DNA of 64,000 bases from Nitrospira sp. (GTDB taxonomy: Bacteria; Nitrospirota; Nitrospiria; Nitrospirales; Nitrospiraceae), in contig CP060500.1 in NCBI GenBank assembly GCA_024760525.1, forward strand, positions 1 through 64,000, read 5' to 3'. Shown piece after piece: positions 9,301 through 18,007 of the stretch. Numbering within the stretch: the stretch's first letter is position 1; each line of letters begins with the position of its first letter. The position numbers and the translations under genes are program-made. The notes under the pieces are model-generated. The model worked only from the letters and a program-made list of their open reading frames with translations, was not told the DNA's origin and did no database searches.

Positions 9301-9604
9301 GAACACAAGCCGGACATGTCCGGTTTGTGGATGCGTGTCGGCAGAGAACCGGCCCACGCAAGCGAAGTTCGCTTGTGCCAACTTCGGTTTCGAGGAACAC
9401 GTCGATGTGGTCGGCGCGCTCAACATCCTCTCTCGCCGGATGCGACTATTGCGAAACGAAGGGCGGGACACGGGCGACGCTTCGCCTGGGTTGCGCTTGA
9501 TGCGCAACAGCCCGGATGGCCTGTGGATCGAACCGCAATGGCGGTCGGAAGCAGGAACCCGTCGAAGCGACTGCACAGGAGCTTACTCATGCGTAGCGCA
9601 GTAG
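9301..9604 (+). pseudogene. tnpB (IS605 OrfB) C-terminal fragment
   Basis: Only the 3' end of a tnpB gene remains. Reading from 9302, the sequence gives TSRTCPVCGCVSAENRPTQA and then KFACANFGFEEHVDVVGALN. This is the zinc finger and last RuvC part of TnpB, where VGALNIL follows the catalytic Asp (D in HVDVVGA). The fourth zinc ligand is lost (CANF instead of CxxC). A stop codon precedes the fragment and no RuvC I/II region is present, so it cannot be active as a nuclease. The reading ends at TAG 9602-9604, where the right-end hairpin starts. TnpB is an RNA-guided nuclease encoded by IS200/IS605 elements. Confidence 0.8.
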
Positions 9605-9638
9605 GAATCTCCGGCCTTCAGGCCGGGGAGGCTATCAA
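9604..9638 (+). mobile_element. IS605-type right end behind the tnpB fragment
   Basis: Hairpin CTCCGGCC-TTCA-GGCCGGGGAG within the same GGAATC...GGGGAGG...TCAA frame as the copy at 41-75. In intact elements this is the 3' end of the omega-RNA scaffold and the transposon's right boundary; sequence beyond it would act as the guide. As at 41-75, an ATG follows immediately (9640) and the scaffold's GGGGAGG stands at ribosome-binding-site distance. Confidence 0.65.
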
Positions 9639-9639
9639 A

Positions 9640-9822
9640 ATGAACATCCTCCCTCATGAGCCCCGCGTCAAAATGATCGCCACCATGCTCGATCGCTGCG
9701 ACATGGCTTATCAGAAGAAGGACGAAGTGGGATTCGTTCGGTTGAAAAAGCAGCTGCGCAATCTCATCAATGCGTCCAACCCGAGGCCGCCTAAACCTCC
9801 CTCACGACACCGAACCTCTTAA
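9640..9822 (+). CDS. hypothetical small protein, 60 aa
   Basis: Starts at the boundary of the IS605-type right end, with GGGGAGG (9624-9630) about 10 bases upstream. The residues are basic with a probable central helix (DRCDMAYQKKDEVGFVRLKK) and a proline-rich tail. No family is recognised. The position invites the alternative that it is a chance frame next to the transposon end. Its helix-like pattern and separation from other genes make it moderately credible. Confidence 0.4.
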   Translation: MNILPHEPRVKMIATMLDRCDMAYQKKDEVGFVRLKKQLRNLINASNPRPPKPPSRHRTS

Positions 9823-9948
9823 CCAAGTTTGATTGGAATACCATCCTGTTGAAGACATATCCCCCTATGGGCCTGTCCACCTCCCACGCCGCCGCACCGC
9901 CCATAACGTTCGTACTTGATAATTCCACTCTTACCTAAGGAGCCTCTG

Positions 9949-11541
9949 ATGTCTTCCACGCTCATCGATCGCTTCCGAAAAGCGCTCAAGTCCAGCGTGC
10001 CACTGATCACCATCACTACGCCCGATCCGGCAATGACCATTGCGAGTCTGCTCCCCGTCCGCCCCGCCGAACTGGTCGATGAGGACTACGCCGTGCTGCA
10101 GTGGGATACCGTCGACGGCCTCACCGTAACCGCTGCCGAAGACCAACTTTCTCCACATCCGCCGCACCTCGTCAGCGACCAAGTGAAGACCGCCTTGATC
10201 AAAGATCAATCGATCGCCGCAGGCATCAAAAACCTCGCCTTCGCCCTGACCCACGCGAGGAAGCTGCCCTCGAACACCATGCTCTTCGTCCATAACGCCC
10301 ATCGCTTTCTGCATGACACGGCTGTCATGCAAGCCGTCTGGCATCTCCGGGACCACTTCAAGAATACCGGCAACACCCTAATCCTTCTCGCCCCTCATCT
10401 CAAAGTCCCGGTCGAACTCCTGCACGACGTCGTCGTTCTCGACGATCCCCTGCCGGATCGCGAGCAGCTCCGCGACATCATCTTGCTCCAGTGCGACAAC
10501 GCCAAACAGACCAACGCCGCCATCCCCGACCCCGCTCCCGACCAACTCGATCACGCCGTCGATGCGGTCCATGGACTGTCCGCCTTCGCAGCCGAACAAG
10601 CGATCGCCATGTCTTTTACGGCAAAAGGGATCTGCCTCCCCAAGCTCTGGGAGCACAAGTATCAAGCGATCGAACACACGCCGGGGCTGAAAATCTACCG
10701 AGGCGCCGAACGCTTCGACGATATTGGCGGGGTGACCCACATCAAACAATTTCTCCGGCAGATCCTCACTGGCCGCGCTAAGCCCGGCGGCGTCGTGTTC
10801 CTCGATGAGCTCGAAAAGGGGATCGCCGGTGCAAACAGCACCCACGGCGATAACACCGGCGTCTCGCAAGACATTCACAAGCAGCTCTTGGAATTCATGC
10901 AGAACGAAGATGCCACTGGCATCATCATGGTCGGCTTACCGGGGACCAGTAAGAGCATGGTGTCCAAAGCCGCCGGCAAGGAAGCCGACATCCCCACGAT
11001 CGAATTCGATCTGGGCGGCGTCAAAAGCGCCAATGTCGGGGCCTCCGAGCACAATATGCGTCAAGCACTCAAAGTCATCGGCACGATCACGAACCACGCC
11101 CCCTTATTTCTCGCCACCTGTAATAGTCTGCAGGCGATTTCGCCGGAACTCCGGCGCCGATTCCGCCTCGGCACGTTTCTCTTCCCCTTGCCATCGCGCG
11201 AGGAACGGGAGGCCATTTGGACGATCTACCAACGGAAATACGAGCTCACCGAAGACCCGGGCAAGCTTCTCAACGAGCAATGGACCGGCGCCGAAATACG
11301 CCAATGCGCCGATATCGCCTGGCGACTCAATATCTCGCTCGCCGAGGCTGCACACTACATTGTTCCCGTGGCGATCAGCGCCAAAGAGGGCATTGCGTCC
11401 CTTTACGACCAGGCTCACCACGCCTTTCTCTGTGCCAGCTATCCAGGTCCCTTCAACAAAGATCGCACCATTGATACCAAACCCGTCCCCACTGGCCGAC
11501 GGATGCGGACGATCGCACCCGCCAAAGAAGGCCAAGCGTAA
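9949..11541 (+). CDS. AAA ATPase, Ycf46-like, with Walker B placed before Walker A
   Basis: 530 aa. Residues 1-230 resemble the N-terminal domain of Ycf46-like AAA proteins (PLITITTPDPA, TMLFVHNAHRFL, LLAPHLKVPVELLHDVVVLD). RFDDIGGVTHIKQFLRQIL opens the AAA part. The acidic Walker B-like VVFLDELEKG is at about 282-291, ahead of Walker A GLPGTSKS at 329-336. Sensor-1 FLATCN (about 388) and the arginine motif SPELRRRFR follow directly, with no Walker B between, so the order of the core motifs is changed. ATG 9949 follows TAAGGAG. The next gene encodes a DUF3150-like protein, a possible partner. The task is unknown, probably remodelling of a protein or nucleoprotein complex. Confidence 0.8.
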   Translation: MSSTLIDRFRKALKSSVPLITITTPDPAMTIASLLPVRPAELVDEDYAVLQWDTVDGLTVTAAEDQLSPHPPHLVSDQVKTALIKDQSIAAGIKNLAFALTHARKLPSNTMLFVHNAHRFLHDTAVMQAVWHLRDHFKNTGNTLILLAPHLKVPVELLHDVVVLDDPLPDREQLRDIILLQCDNAKQTNAAIPDPAPDQLDHAVDAVHGLSAFAAEQAIAMSFTAKGICLPKLWEHKYQAIEHTPGLKIYRGAERFDDIGGVTHIKQFLRQILTGRAKPGGVVFLDELEKGIAGANSTHGDNTGVSQDIHKQLLEFMQNEDATGIIMVGLPGTSKSMVSKAAGKEADIPTIEFDLGGVKSANVGASEHNMRQALKVIGTITNHAPLFLATCNSLQAISPELRRRFRLGTFLFPLPSREEREAIWTIYQRKYELTEDPGKLLNEQWTGAEIRQCADIAWRLNISLAEAAHYIVPVAISAKEGIASLYDQAHHAFLCASYPGPFNKDRTIDTKPVPTGRRMRTIAPAKEGQA

Positions 11542-11561
11542 CCCCCCCCCACTCGACAATT

Positions 11562-11571
11562 CGTAATACCC
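11562..11571 (+). promoter_or_regulatory. CGTAATA motif before the DUF3150-like gene
   Basis: CGTAATACCC, identical to the copies at 639 and 3350, lies 15 bases before ATG 11587 and just ahead of the ribosome binding site GAGAGGAG. Confidence 0.35.
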
Positions 11572-11586
11572 AGAGAGGAGATTTTT

Positions 11587-12516
11587 ATGACCACCACGAC
11601 GGCCATGCCCCCCACTCAAGACCTCACGCGTGAACAATTGTTCTCCAAAGCCGCGTGCATGACCCTCTCCATCCATAAAGTCGGCTTCTCTCGCAAAACC
11701 AAAGTCGCCATCAAATCCAAAGCCGACCAGACCCTCGTCAAACGCACCAAATGGATCATCGATTGTCCAGAATATCGCGCCATCACGCGCCTGGATGACA
11801 GGGTCAAGCGTGACTGTGAAAAATTCAAGCTCCCAGCCACGATCGGCCGTGGCATGATGCTGATCGCCGCGAAGGATCTCATGGAGGTCTACCGCATCCT
11901 GGACGAGTACCAAATGCAGCGTCATACGCTCATCGACACGTTCTGCAGCGTCTACCTGGAACGCAAGGTGGAAGCCAAAGACAGGCTGAAAGATTTGTAC
12001 GTCGAAACGGAATATCCCACATTGGCTGAAGTCCGCGACAAATTCCGCGTCGATATCCAATTTCTAACGTTCGATCTACCCGGATTCCTGCAGAACGTTG
12101 ATCGCACCCTCGCCCAGCGGGAACGAGAAAAGATGGCCGAACTCTTCAAAGGATACGGCGAAGAAATCCGAGGAGGATTACGCGACATGCTGCAAGGGCT
12201 GGTCGATCATCTTCTTGGCGCACTCTCCTCCGAGAGCGATGGCCACCCCAAGACCCTGCGCGCCGCCGCCCTCACCAACCTGACCGAGTTCCTGACGACA
12301 TTCGACCGCCGGAACGTCACCGACGACAGCGAACTCGATAAGGTCGTCACACAACTCAGGAACACCCTGGCCGGGATTACCCCGAAAGGGTTGAAAAAAG
12401 ATCTTCAATACCAAGAGATCATTCGAACCAGCCTCCAGTCCGTTCGCGCTCAACTCACCAGCCTGGTTGTGCCACAAGCCACCAGGCGCATTCTCACCAG
12501 CCAAGACGATCTCTAA
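11587..12516 (+). CDS. DUF3150-like protein, 309 aa
   Basis: A soluble, mostly helical protein. The opening part (FSKAACMTLSIHKVGFSRKT), then DQTLVKRTKWIID and ATIGRGMMLIAAKDLMEVYRI, resembles the DUF3150 family, which occurs on phages and plasmids beside AAA ATPases. The match is from memory of the pattern and is not certain. ATG 11587 follows GAGAGGAG. The gene lies 45 bases downstream of the permuted AAA ATPase, and the pair may act together, as MoxR-type ATPases do with their adaptor proteins (inference). A hairpin (12543-12572) lies downstream. Confidence 0.55.
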   Translation: MTTTTAMPPTQDLTREQLFSKAACMTLSIHKVGFSRKTKVAIKSKADQTLVKRTKWIIDCPEYRAITRLDDRVKRDCEKFKLPATIGRGMMLIAAKDLMEVYRILDEYQMQRHTLIDTFCSVYLERKVEAKDRLKDLYVETEYPTLAEVRDKFRVDIQFLTFDLPGFLQNVDRTLAQREREKMAELFKGYGEEIRGGLRDMLQGLVDHLLGALSSESDGHPKTLRAAALTNLTEFLTTFDRRNVTDDSELDKVVTQLRNTLAGITPKGLKKDLQYQEIIRTSLQSVRAQLTSLVVPQATRRILTSQDDL

Positions 12517-12542
12517 CCCGAGGAGCGTAATAAACAAGAAGA

Positions 12543-12572
12543 GGGGATCGTGACAACAACCCCACGATCCCC
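12543..12572 (+). terminator. hairpin after the DUF3150-like gene
   Basis: Perfect 10-bp stem GGGGATCGTG / CACGATCCCC with a 10-base loop, 27 bases after the stop codon. There is no T-run, so it may be a weak terminator, an attenuator, or an RNA-stabilising hairpin. It also contains the GTG (12550) that could otherwise start the broken RadC-like frame. Confidence 0.45.
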
Positions 12573-13071
12573 GACCATGATGCACCCAGTCGCCCTGACA
12601 TCGTAGCCGCACCAATCGCGTATCAGAAGACCCCAGGACGTCCTGCTCTATCTCAGGACTCTTCGCCTCAACATTCCGCCCGGCGACACGATCCTACTTG
12701 CGCTCGACCAACACCATAGCCCGGTCGGTCGGCACTCCTTTCCCTATACCCCACTCCATCCCCTGGGACCGACACCCCAGGACGTGTTCAAGATCGCCTT
12801 CACGCAACGCGCGAACCGACTGATTCTCGTCTCGTCACACCCGCGGATTCGACGAGGCGCCTTTACCCCGACTGACGATCAACTGAATTATGCCGCCCAA
12901 TGTTCACTGGCCGGGCAACTGCTGAATCTGCCGCTGGTCGATCATCTGATGCTCAACGAAACCGAACTGGAGTCCTTGCTCCTCAATTTCCACGACAAGC
13001 TCTCCCGCTATGCCTTGCGCTATTCGCAGCAACAGGCCAATCCCTTATTGATAAACCTATGCCCAAATTAG
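12550..13071 (+). pseudogene. RadC-like (JAB/MPN) protein, diverged and interrupted by TAG
   Basis: Reading from GTG 12550, or from ATG 12577/12580, the frame meets TAG at 12604-12606 and then runs open to 13071. After the stop it shows a RadC-like layout: RRPQDVLLYLRTL, a strand LLALDQHHS, PQDVFKIAFTQRANRLILVS, then NYAAQCSLAGQLLNLPLVDH. The RadC metal site HNHPSG is replaced by SSHPRI, so catalysis is doubtful even without the stop. GTG 12784 would give only the last 95 residues. Either the gene is dead or a short C-terminal piece is made. It overlaps the primase-like start by 13 bases, which suggests former translational coupling. Confidence 0.6.
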
Positions 13072-14090
13072 ATGAGACGCTCGTCACGCAGGCTCGACAA
13101 ATCGACCTCATCCGCTACCTGTGCGCCATTGGCCACCAACCGGTCTACGCCAAACCCCACAAAGCGCTGTTTCATTCTCCGCTTCGGGAAGACCGTAACC
13201 CCTCGTTTACCGTGTCCTACGTCGATGGCGCCTGGAAATGGATCGACTGGGCTCGCGATACCCATGGCGATGGCATTGACCTTGTGATGGGCTTAAAACG
13301 AGTCGATTTTCAAACCGCCGTCAAAGACCTGCTCGGCGCGGCAGCATCCACGCAGCCAGTACGCAAAGACCTTGCGCCGCCGGTCCTGACACCACACGAC
13401 ATCAGGCGCCTGTATTGCAGATGGCGCGAGGCTATGACTCCCGAACGCACGTTTCTGATCCATCAATACTTCCTTCACCGTCACCTGGCATTCCCACAAG
13501 AACTCGGCATCGTGTATCTCGACATCACCGTCGATGCGGACGGCGTGACACTGCCATTTCTTGGCATCCCAACACCGTCAGCCAATCCGCGTACGATGAC
13601 CGCCCTCGAATGTCGGGCCCTCGACGAAACAACCAAACCCAAGCTCTACCGACGACGGACGTTCGGGCCCAAAACCCTCTGGGTCATTCGACGTCCCTCG
13701 CCAGGATTACTCGTGACCGAAAGCGTGCTCGATTGCCTCGCCGGCAACCAGTTACTCCAGCATCAGCTCTCTCTCTGCGCGCTGAATTCCATCAACCTGA
13801 TTGACCAGCTACTCCCATGCGTCCGCCAACTCCAGCCCAAGACCGTCTACCTCGCTCTGGATAATGACCAACGGAAACCACAGCGCGGACAGACTCCTGG
13901 ACAAACCGCGCAGCACAAAGCCTGCACGATGTTAGTAGACGCTGGCCATCGCGTCGTCGAAGTCCGTCACCATACTCACGCAAAGGTCAAGGATCTCCAC
14001 AAGCTCCTCCTGCACGATCCGATGCCCATCACGCTCCAAGCACTCGAACGACAGGGCACAGTCCATACGCCGACAACCCATCGCCCGTAA
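13059..14090 (+). CDS. primase-like protein with degenerate CHC2 region and Toprim domain
   Basis: 343 aa. The N-terminal part carries the CHC2-like context ALFHSPLREDRNPSFTVS and a following GDGIDLVMGL, but the zinc-binding Cys/His set is not present. The Toprim core shows the acidic VTESVLDCLAG (about 205-215) and ALDNDQRK (about 265), then a Lys-rich closing segment. This arrangement is typical of mobile-element primase or DnaG-like proteins. It lies between the RadC-like frame and the helicase, as a replication module would. ATG 13059 overlaps the preceding frame; no strong ribosome binding site is seen, which fits coupled translation. Confidence 0.7.
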   Translation: MPKLDETLVTQARQIDLIRYLCAIGHQPVYAKPHKALFHSPLREDRNPSFTVSYVDGAWKWIDWARDTHGDGIDLVMGLKRVDFQTAVKDLLGAAASTQPVRKDLAPPVLTPHDIRRLYCRWREAMTPERTFLIHQYFLHRHLAFPQELGIVYLDITVDADGVTLPFLGIPTPSANPRTMTALECRALDETTKPKLYRRRTFGPKTLWVIRRPSPGLLVTESVLDCLAGNQLLQHQLSLCALNSINLIDQLLPCVRQLQPKTVYLALDNDQRKPQRGQTPGQTAQHKACTMLVDAGHRVVEVRHHTHAKVKDLHKLLLHDPMPITLQALERQGTVHTPTTHRP

Positions 14091-14139
14091 CGCACTGACC
14101 CGTCCCACATTCCCTTTGTACAGACCATGAGGAGGCTGT

Positions 14140-16269
14140 GTGTCACACGCCACGCCGATCACCGTCCCGCTCGCGCACTTTCTTGAAACCTTCTCCGATG
14201 CACTCTGCACGACCACCGCCAATCAGCTCACCCCGCAATTTACCCCTGAAGTCCTTGAGGCCGCGCGTCCGACCTTGCGGCAATTTGGCGAACCCCTCTA
14301 TCCGGCCCAAGCCAACGTGGCCACCGCGCTGGCTCATGCGTTCCACACCCACAACAGCGCCATTTGCTCAGCGGAAATGAGCACCGGGAAGACCCGCATT
14401 GGCACCGCCGTCGCCGCCCTGCTCCGCTCTCATCGGACCCTGATCTTTGCCCCACCCCACTTGGTCGGGAAATGGAAAGACGAAATCCAGACGCTCCTTC
14501 CGGGCGCCCATGCAGCCATTCTGCGGAGCATCACCGATGTGCTCCAGTTCGCCACCCTCCCGACAGACGGACGCTGGCCGCTCTTCGGCATTCTCAGTCG
14601 CGAGCGAGCAAAACTCAGCTACGCCAAGCGTTGCGCCATCAACCCCAAGGTCACCCGGATTGATACACGTACCTTTCATCATTTCCATTGCCCCCAGTGC
14701 GGCATCCGCATCGACGATAAGGACGGCATCCCACAAACCCCCAGGAGCCTCAAGCCAGGAACACACTGCACCGCATGTCAGAGCCCGCTCTGGACCTACG
14801 ATCCCAACGGCCCACGGCGCGTCGCCCTGGCCGACTACCTTGGGAAAAAGCATCCCCGACTGTTTGATCTCATCCTGGTCGATGAAGTGCAGGAAGAAAA
14901 ATCGATTGGGAGTGCCCAGGGGCTCGCCTTCGGCCTGTTGGTCCAAAAATGTCGACGCGCCCTCGCGCTCACCGGCACCCTGACGTCCGGAAAGTCCACC
15001 TCGATCTTTCACATCTTGTGGCGCATGAATCCGGCACTCAAAGCCGCCTTCAAACACACCGACGAACCACGGTGGGTGGACTTGTACGGCACATGGGAAA
15101 CCCGCACGACCGAAGAAGACATCCACCGGGTGCTGCTCGTCGGCAAAGAATCCAAACGGCGCGTCCATGTCACCGTTCGCGAACGCCCCGGCATCTCCCC
15201 GCAGATCATTCCCCACCTGGTCTCCAACACAGCCTTCTTTCAGTTACGAGATCTTGGTATCGCACTCCCGCCCTACACAGAACACGTGCAAGAATGCCAG
15301 TTCTCTTCACAACTACACGACAACTACGAACGGCTCAAAAATGCGGCTCGCCAATTCATTCCCATTGCCCGACGCAACAAGGATGGACATCTCTTCAGCA
15401 GCCTCGTCCAAGCATTATTGGCTTACCCAGATCGCGCCACCCAAGGCGAAACCATCACCAATCGCGACGGCGTTCCCGTCTTTACGTTAGACCCGCTTCC
15501 AGAAGACGTCGTGCTTCCCAAGGAACAGGCCCTCATCGATCTCATTCTCCGCGAGCGTGCACAAGGACGACGCGTGCTCGTCTACTGCACCCACACGCAA
15601 ACCAAAGACATCACAACACGCCTGCAACGACTCTTTGAGGCCGCCGGCCTTCGCAGTTTGATCCTGACCTCCGCCGTCACCCCAGAACGACGCATGAAAT
15701 GGATTACCGATCACACCAAGAAAGGCCTCGACGCCCTCATCTGCAACCCCAAATTGGTATCGACCGGTTTAGATTTACTCGACTACCCCACCATCGCCTG
15801 GATCGAAGTCGACTACTCCACGTACCTCGTGCGCCAAGCCTCACGTCGTTCGTGGCGCATCAAGCAAACCCGCCCGGTCTATGTGCACTACTTTCTCTAC
15901 AAAGGCAGTGTGCAAGAACATGCCTGGGCACTCGTCGCCGCAGGCATCAACGAAGGCCTCAAAACCGAAGGGGATCTCACCGCGGAAGGACTCAACCAAT
16001 ATCAGCAACCAGATGACCTGATGACCCAGCTCGTCAAACAAGTCCTGGATCGCAACGCCTCGGTCCTCAGCGCGGAAACCATGTTTGCCCAGCTGGCAAC
16101 GCACTATCAACAAGATCAGGCCAGCGACACGCCGGACATTCCAGAGCCTGTCAGTGCGCAGACGTACCAGGATACACCGCCTGAGCTGCCACTATTGATT
16201 CAGCCAACGACCAAAACCAGCAAGCGGAACCATGACGCCAACATCCAACTCAACCTCTTTGCGGCCTAA
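14140..16269 (+). CDS. SNF2/DEAD-type superfamily 2 helicase
   Basis: 709 aa. Residues 80-95 hold motif I (AEMSTGKTRIG). Motif II is LILVDEVQEEKS near residue 250 (DEVQ rather than DEAH), and motif III is ALTGTLTSGKS. A zinc-ribbon-like insertion (CPQCGIRID...CTACQSP) lies between I and II at about 187-214. The C-terminal helicase domain ends in NPKLVSTGLDLLDYPTIAWIE and RQASRRSWRIKQ, giving SF2 motifs V and VI. The start is GTG 14140, preceded by GAGGAGG. ATP-driven translocation on DNA or remodelling of replication complexes is likely. The next gene starts 4 bases after the stop. Confidence 0.85.
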   Translation: MSHATPITVPLAHFLETFSDALCTTTANQLTPQFTPEVLEAARPTLRQFGEPLYPAQANVATALAHAFHTHNSAICSAEMSTGKTRIGTAVAALLRSHRTLIFAPPHLVGKWKDEIQTLLPGAHAAILRSITDVLQFATLPTDGRWPLFGILSRERAKLSYAKRCAINPKVTRIDTRTFHHFHCPQCGIRIDDKDGIPQTPRSLKPGTHCTACQSPLWTYDPNGPRRVALADYLGKKHPRLFDLILVDEVQEEKSIGSAQGLAFGLLVQKCRRALALTGTLTSGKSTSIFHILWRMNPALKAAFKHTDEPRWVDLYGTWETRTTEEDIHRVLLVGKESKRRVHVTVRERPGISPQIIPHLVSNTAFFQLRDLGIALPPYTEHVQECQFSSQLHDNYERLKNAARQFIPIARRNKDGHLFSSLVQALLAYPDRATQGETITNRDGVPVFTLDPLPEDVVLPKEQALIDLILRERAQGRRVLVYCTHTQTKDITTRLQRLFEAAGLRSLILTSAVTPERRMKWITDHTKKGLDALICNPKLVSTGLDLLDYPTIAWIEVDYSTYLVRQASRRSWRIKQTRPVYVHYFLYKGSVQEHAWALVAAGINEGLKTEGDLTAEGLNQYQQPDDLMTQLVKQVLDRNASVLSAETMFAQLATHYQQDQASDTPDIPEPVSAQTYQDTPPELPLLIQPTTKTSKRNHDANIQLNLFAA

Positions 16270-16273
16270 CACG

Positions 16274-16849
16274 ATGACCACTGATAACCTCATTCGCATC
16301 TCCACAGAAGGATACGACGCCATTGTCGAATCCTATGCGGTCACCCCTAACACACACGAAGTCTGCATGCTGTCCATCGCCGGACAACCAGACGCCATCA
16401 AAGCCCTCCGAGCTGCGCTGAGTATCGGGCTCACCGTCAAGATCACCGGACTCGGAGACATCCACTGGCCCAAACAAGCGGACTCCGTCTTTACGTTCGT
16501 ACACAAACGACTCCCCTCTGGCGCTGTCGCAGCGCTCTGGCTCCCTCAACTCGGCACCTCCGTCGGCATTCAACATGACACGAAAGCGTACATTCTGCAG
16601 CGACACCACAGAGCCGAGACGCCACCGCTCAACTTCGTGGCCATCCTTGATCGAGTCCTCTCTTGCCCCATTCTCAAAGATTGGGCGACTCCGCTCTGGA
16701 CCGCTGCACAGCAACACCAATGGGTCCGCCCGCTCCACACCTATAACTGCATGGCGTGGGAATTCCATCCCCAGACCGAGGCCATCATTGAATGGCTACA
16801 GGCCTACCTACGCACCACCACAGAGGCCGCTCCTCAAGTAGCGGCATAA
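16274..16849 (+). CDS. hypothetical protein, 191 aa
   Basis: Not recognised. ATG 16274 is 4 bases after the helicase stop, so the two are probably co-translated. The protein is soluble, of mixed alpha/beta type, with a hydrophobic centre (GLTVKITGLGDIHW) and a tryptophan-rich second half (KDWATPLWTAAQQHQW, AWEFHP, IEWLQAYL). No catalytic motif is visible. The setting among primase, helicase, methyltransferase and clamp suggests a role in DNA metabolism of the element. Confidence 0.6.
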   Translation: MTTDNLIRISTEGYDAIVESYAVTPNTHEVCMLSIAGQPDAIKALRAALSIGLTVKITGLGDIHWPKQADSVFTFVHKRLPSGAVAALWLPQLGTSVGIQHDTKAYILQRHHRAETPPLNFVAILDRVLSCPILKDWATPLWTAAQQHQWVRPLHTYNCMAWEFHPQTEAIIEWLQAYLRTTTEAAPQVAA

Positions 16850-16909
16850 CGGATTATCGGGATCAACCCGGACACACCATCTCTTTCACCTTTAACGGAC
16901 AGACACTTC

Positions 16910-17968
16910 ATGCACATCGCCGGCAGAAGCATTTCCGGATTCTATCCGACTCCACCTCGTATCCTCTCCTCTGTCAGCTCCCTCATCGCCAACCCCGCGC
17001 ATCATCTAGGACGACTCCTCGACCCCTGCGCCGGCAACGGCATTCCCCTTCACTACCTCGCTCAAGCATGGAACCTGAGCCCTTATGGAATCGAACTCGA
17101 CCGACAACGCGCCGCTCAATGCCGTACGGCACCGGCCACCATCCTGCACTCGGACGCCCATCTCTGCGAGGTCTCGCGAGACAGCTTCTCCTGCCTCTTC
17201 CTCAATCCCCCCTATGACTTCGCTGGACAAGGCGAACGTACGGAATATCTCTGGCTGAAACGCTGGACCCCGACTCTGCAACCAGAGGGGCTCCTGATCT
17301 ACATTATTCAAGAGCATCAATACACCGAAAAAGTCCTCTACTATCTCAGCACTTACTACCGCGAAGTCAGCCTCTTTCGCTTCCCACCGGAAGAATATGA
17401 GGCTTTTCGCCAAACCGTCTTCATTGGGAAACGGGTTCGCACCCCCAACCCATCCGAAACCGTCAAACGTCAACTCTGGCGCCTCTTGCGCACGAACAAC
17501 CTCCCCATTCTCCCGGTCGACACTGCGCCTCGCTACACCATTCCTTCACTACTCATTCGAGGCGAAATCACCTTTTCCAGTGACTGGATCGATCCGGCTG
17601 ACATCTATGCCGAAGCCCATGACCATGGACTCTGGCAAGATCGCCATATCACAGAACTGCTCACCTTCGATCAACATAAAGTGATCAATCCCCTCCTGCC
17701 GCTTCGCAAGGGACACTTAACTCGCCTCATCTCGGCCGGCCTCTACAACAACACCGTCATCGAACACAACAACCTCCGATGGATCATCAAAGGACGGGCG
17801 AGGAAAATCACCAAAGAACTCCCTCCGATCATCGATCTGGTCCAGACCAAAGACGGACCAGAAGAACGTACACACCACCGCACCATCGAACAGTATGTCC
17901 CTGAAATCCGAGCCTTCGATTTAACTCCAGGCCCCAACTACGGTCGTTTCGTTGTTATTGAGTGTTAA
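16910..17968 (+). CDS. DUF6094-like N6-adenine DNA methyltransferase-like protein
   Basis: 352 aa. SAM-binding motif I is LLDPCAGNG (about residue 40), preceded by the FYPTPP segment typical of DUF6094/mobile-element methyltransferases. The catalytic motif IV reads FLNPPYD (about 97-103), the NPPY class of adenine methylases. The second half has no recognised target-recognition domain. No restriction endonuclease gene is beside it, so it is probably an orphan methylase protecting or marking the element's DNA. ATG 16910 has no clear Shine-Dalgarno sequence. Confidence 0.75.
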   Translation: MHIAGRSISGFYPTPPRILSSVSSLIANPAHHLGRLLDPCAGNGIPLHYLAQAWNLSPYGIELDRQRAAQCRTAPATILHSDAHLCEVSRDSFSCLFLNPPYDFAGQGERTEYLWLKRWTPTLQPEGLLIYIIQEHQYTEKVLYYLSTYYREVSLFRFPPEEYEAFRQTVFIGKRVRTPNPSETVKRQLWRLLRTNNLPILPVDTAPRYTIPSLLIRGEITFSSDWIDPADIYAEAHDHGLWQDRHITELLTFDQHKVINPLLPLRKGHLTRLISAGLYNNTVIEHNNLRWIIKGRARKITKELPPIIDLVQTKDGPEERTHHRTIEQYVPEIRAFDLTPGPNYGRFVVIEC

Positions 17969-18007
17969 CCACCACCATCCCAATAGCGTACTGACACAAG
18001 GAGCATC

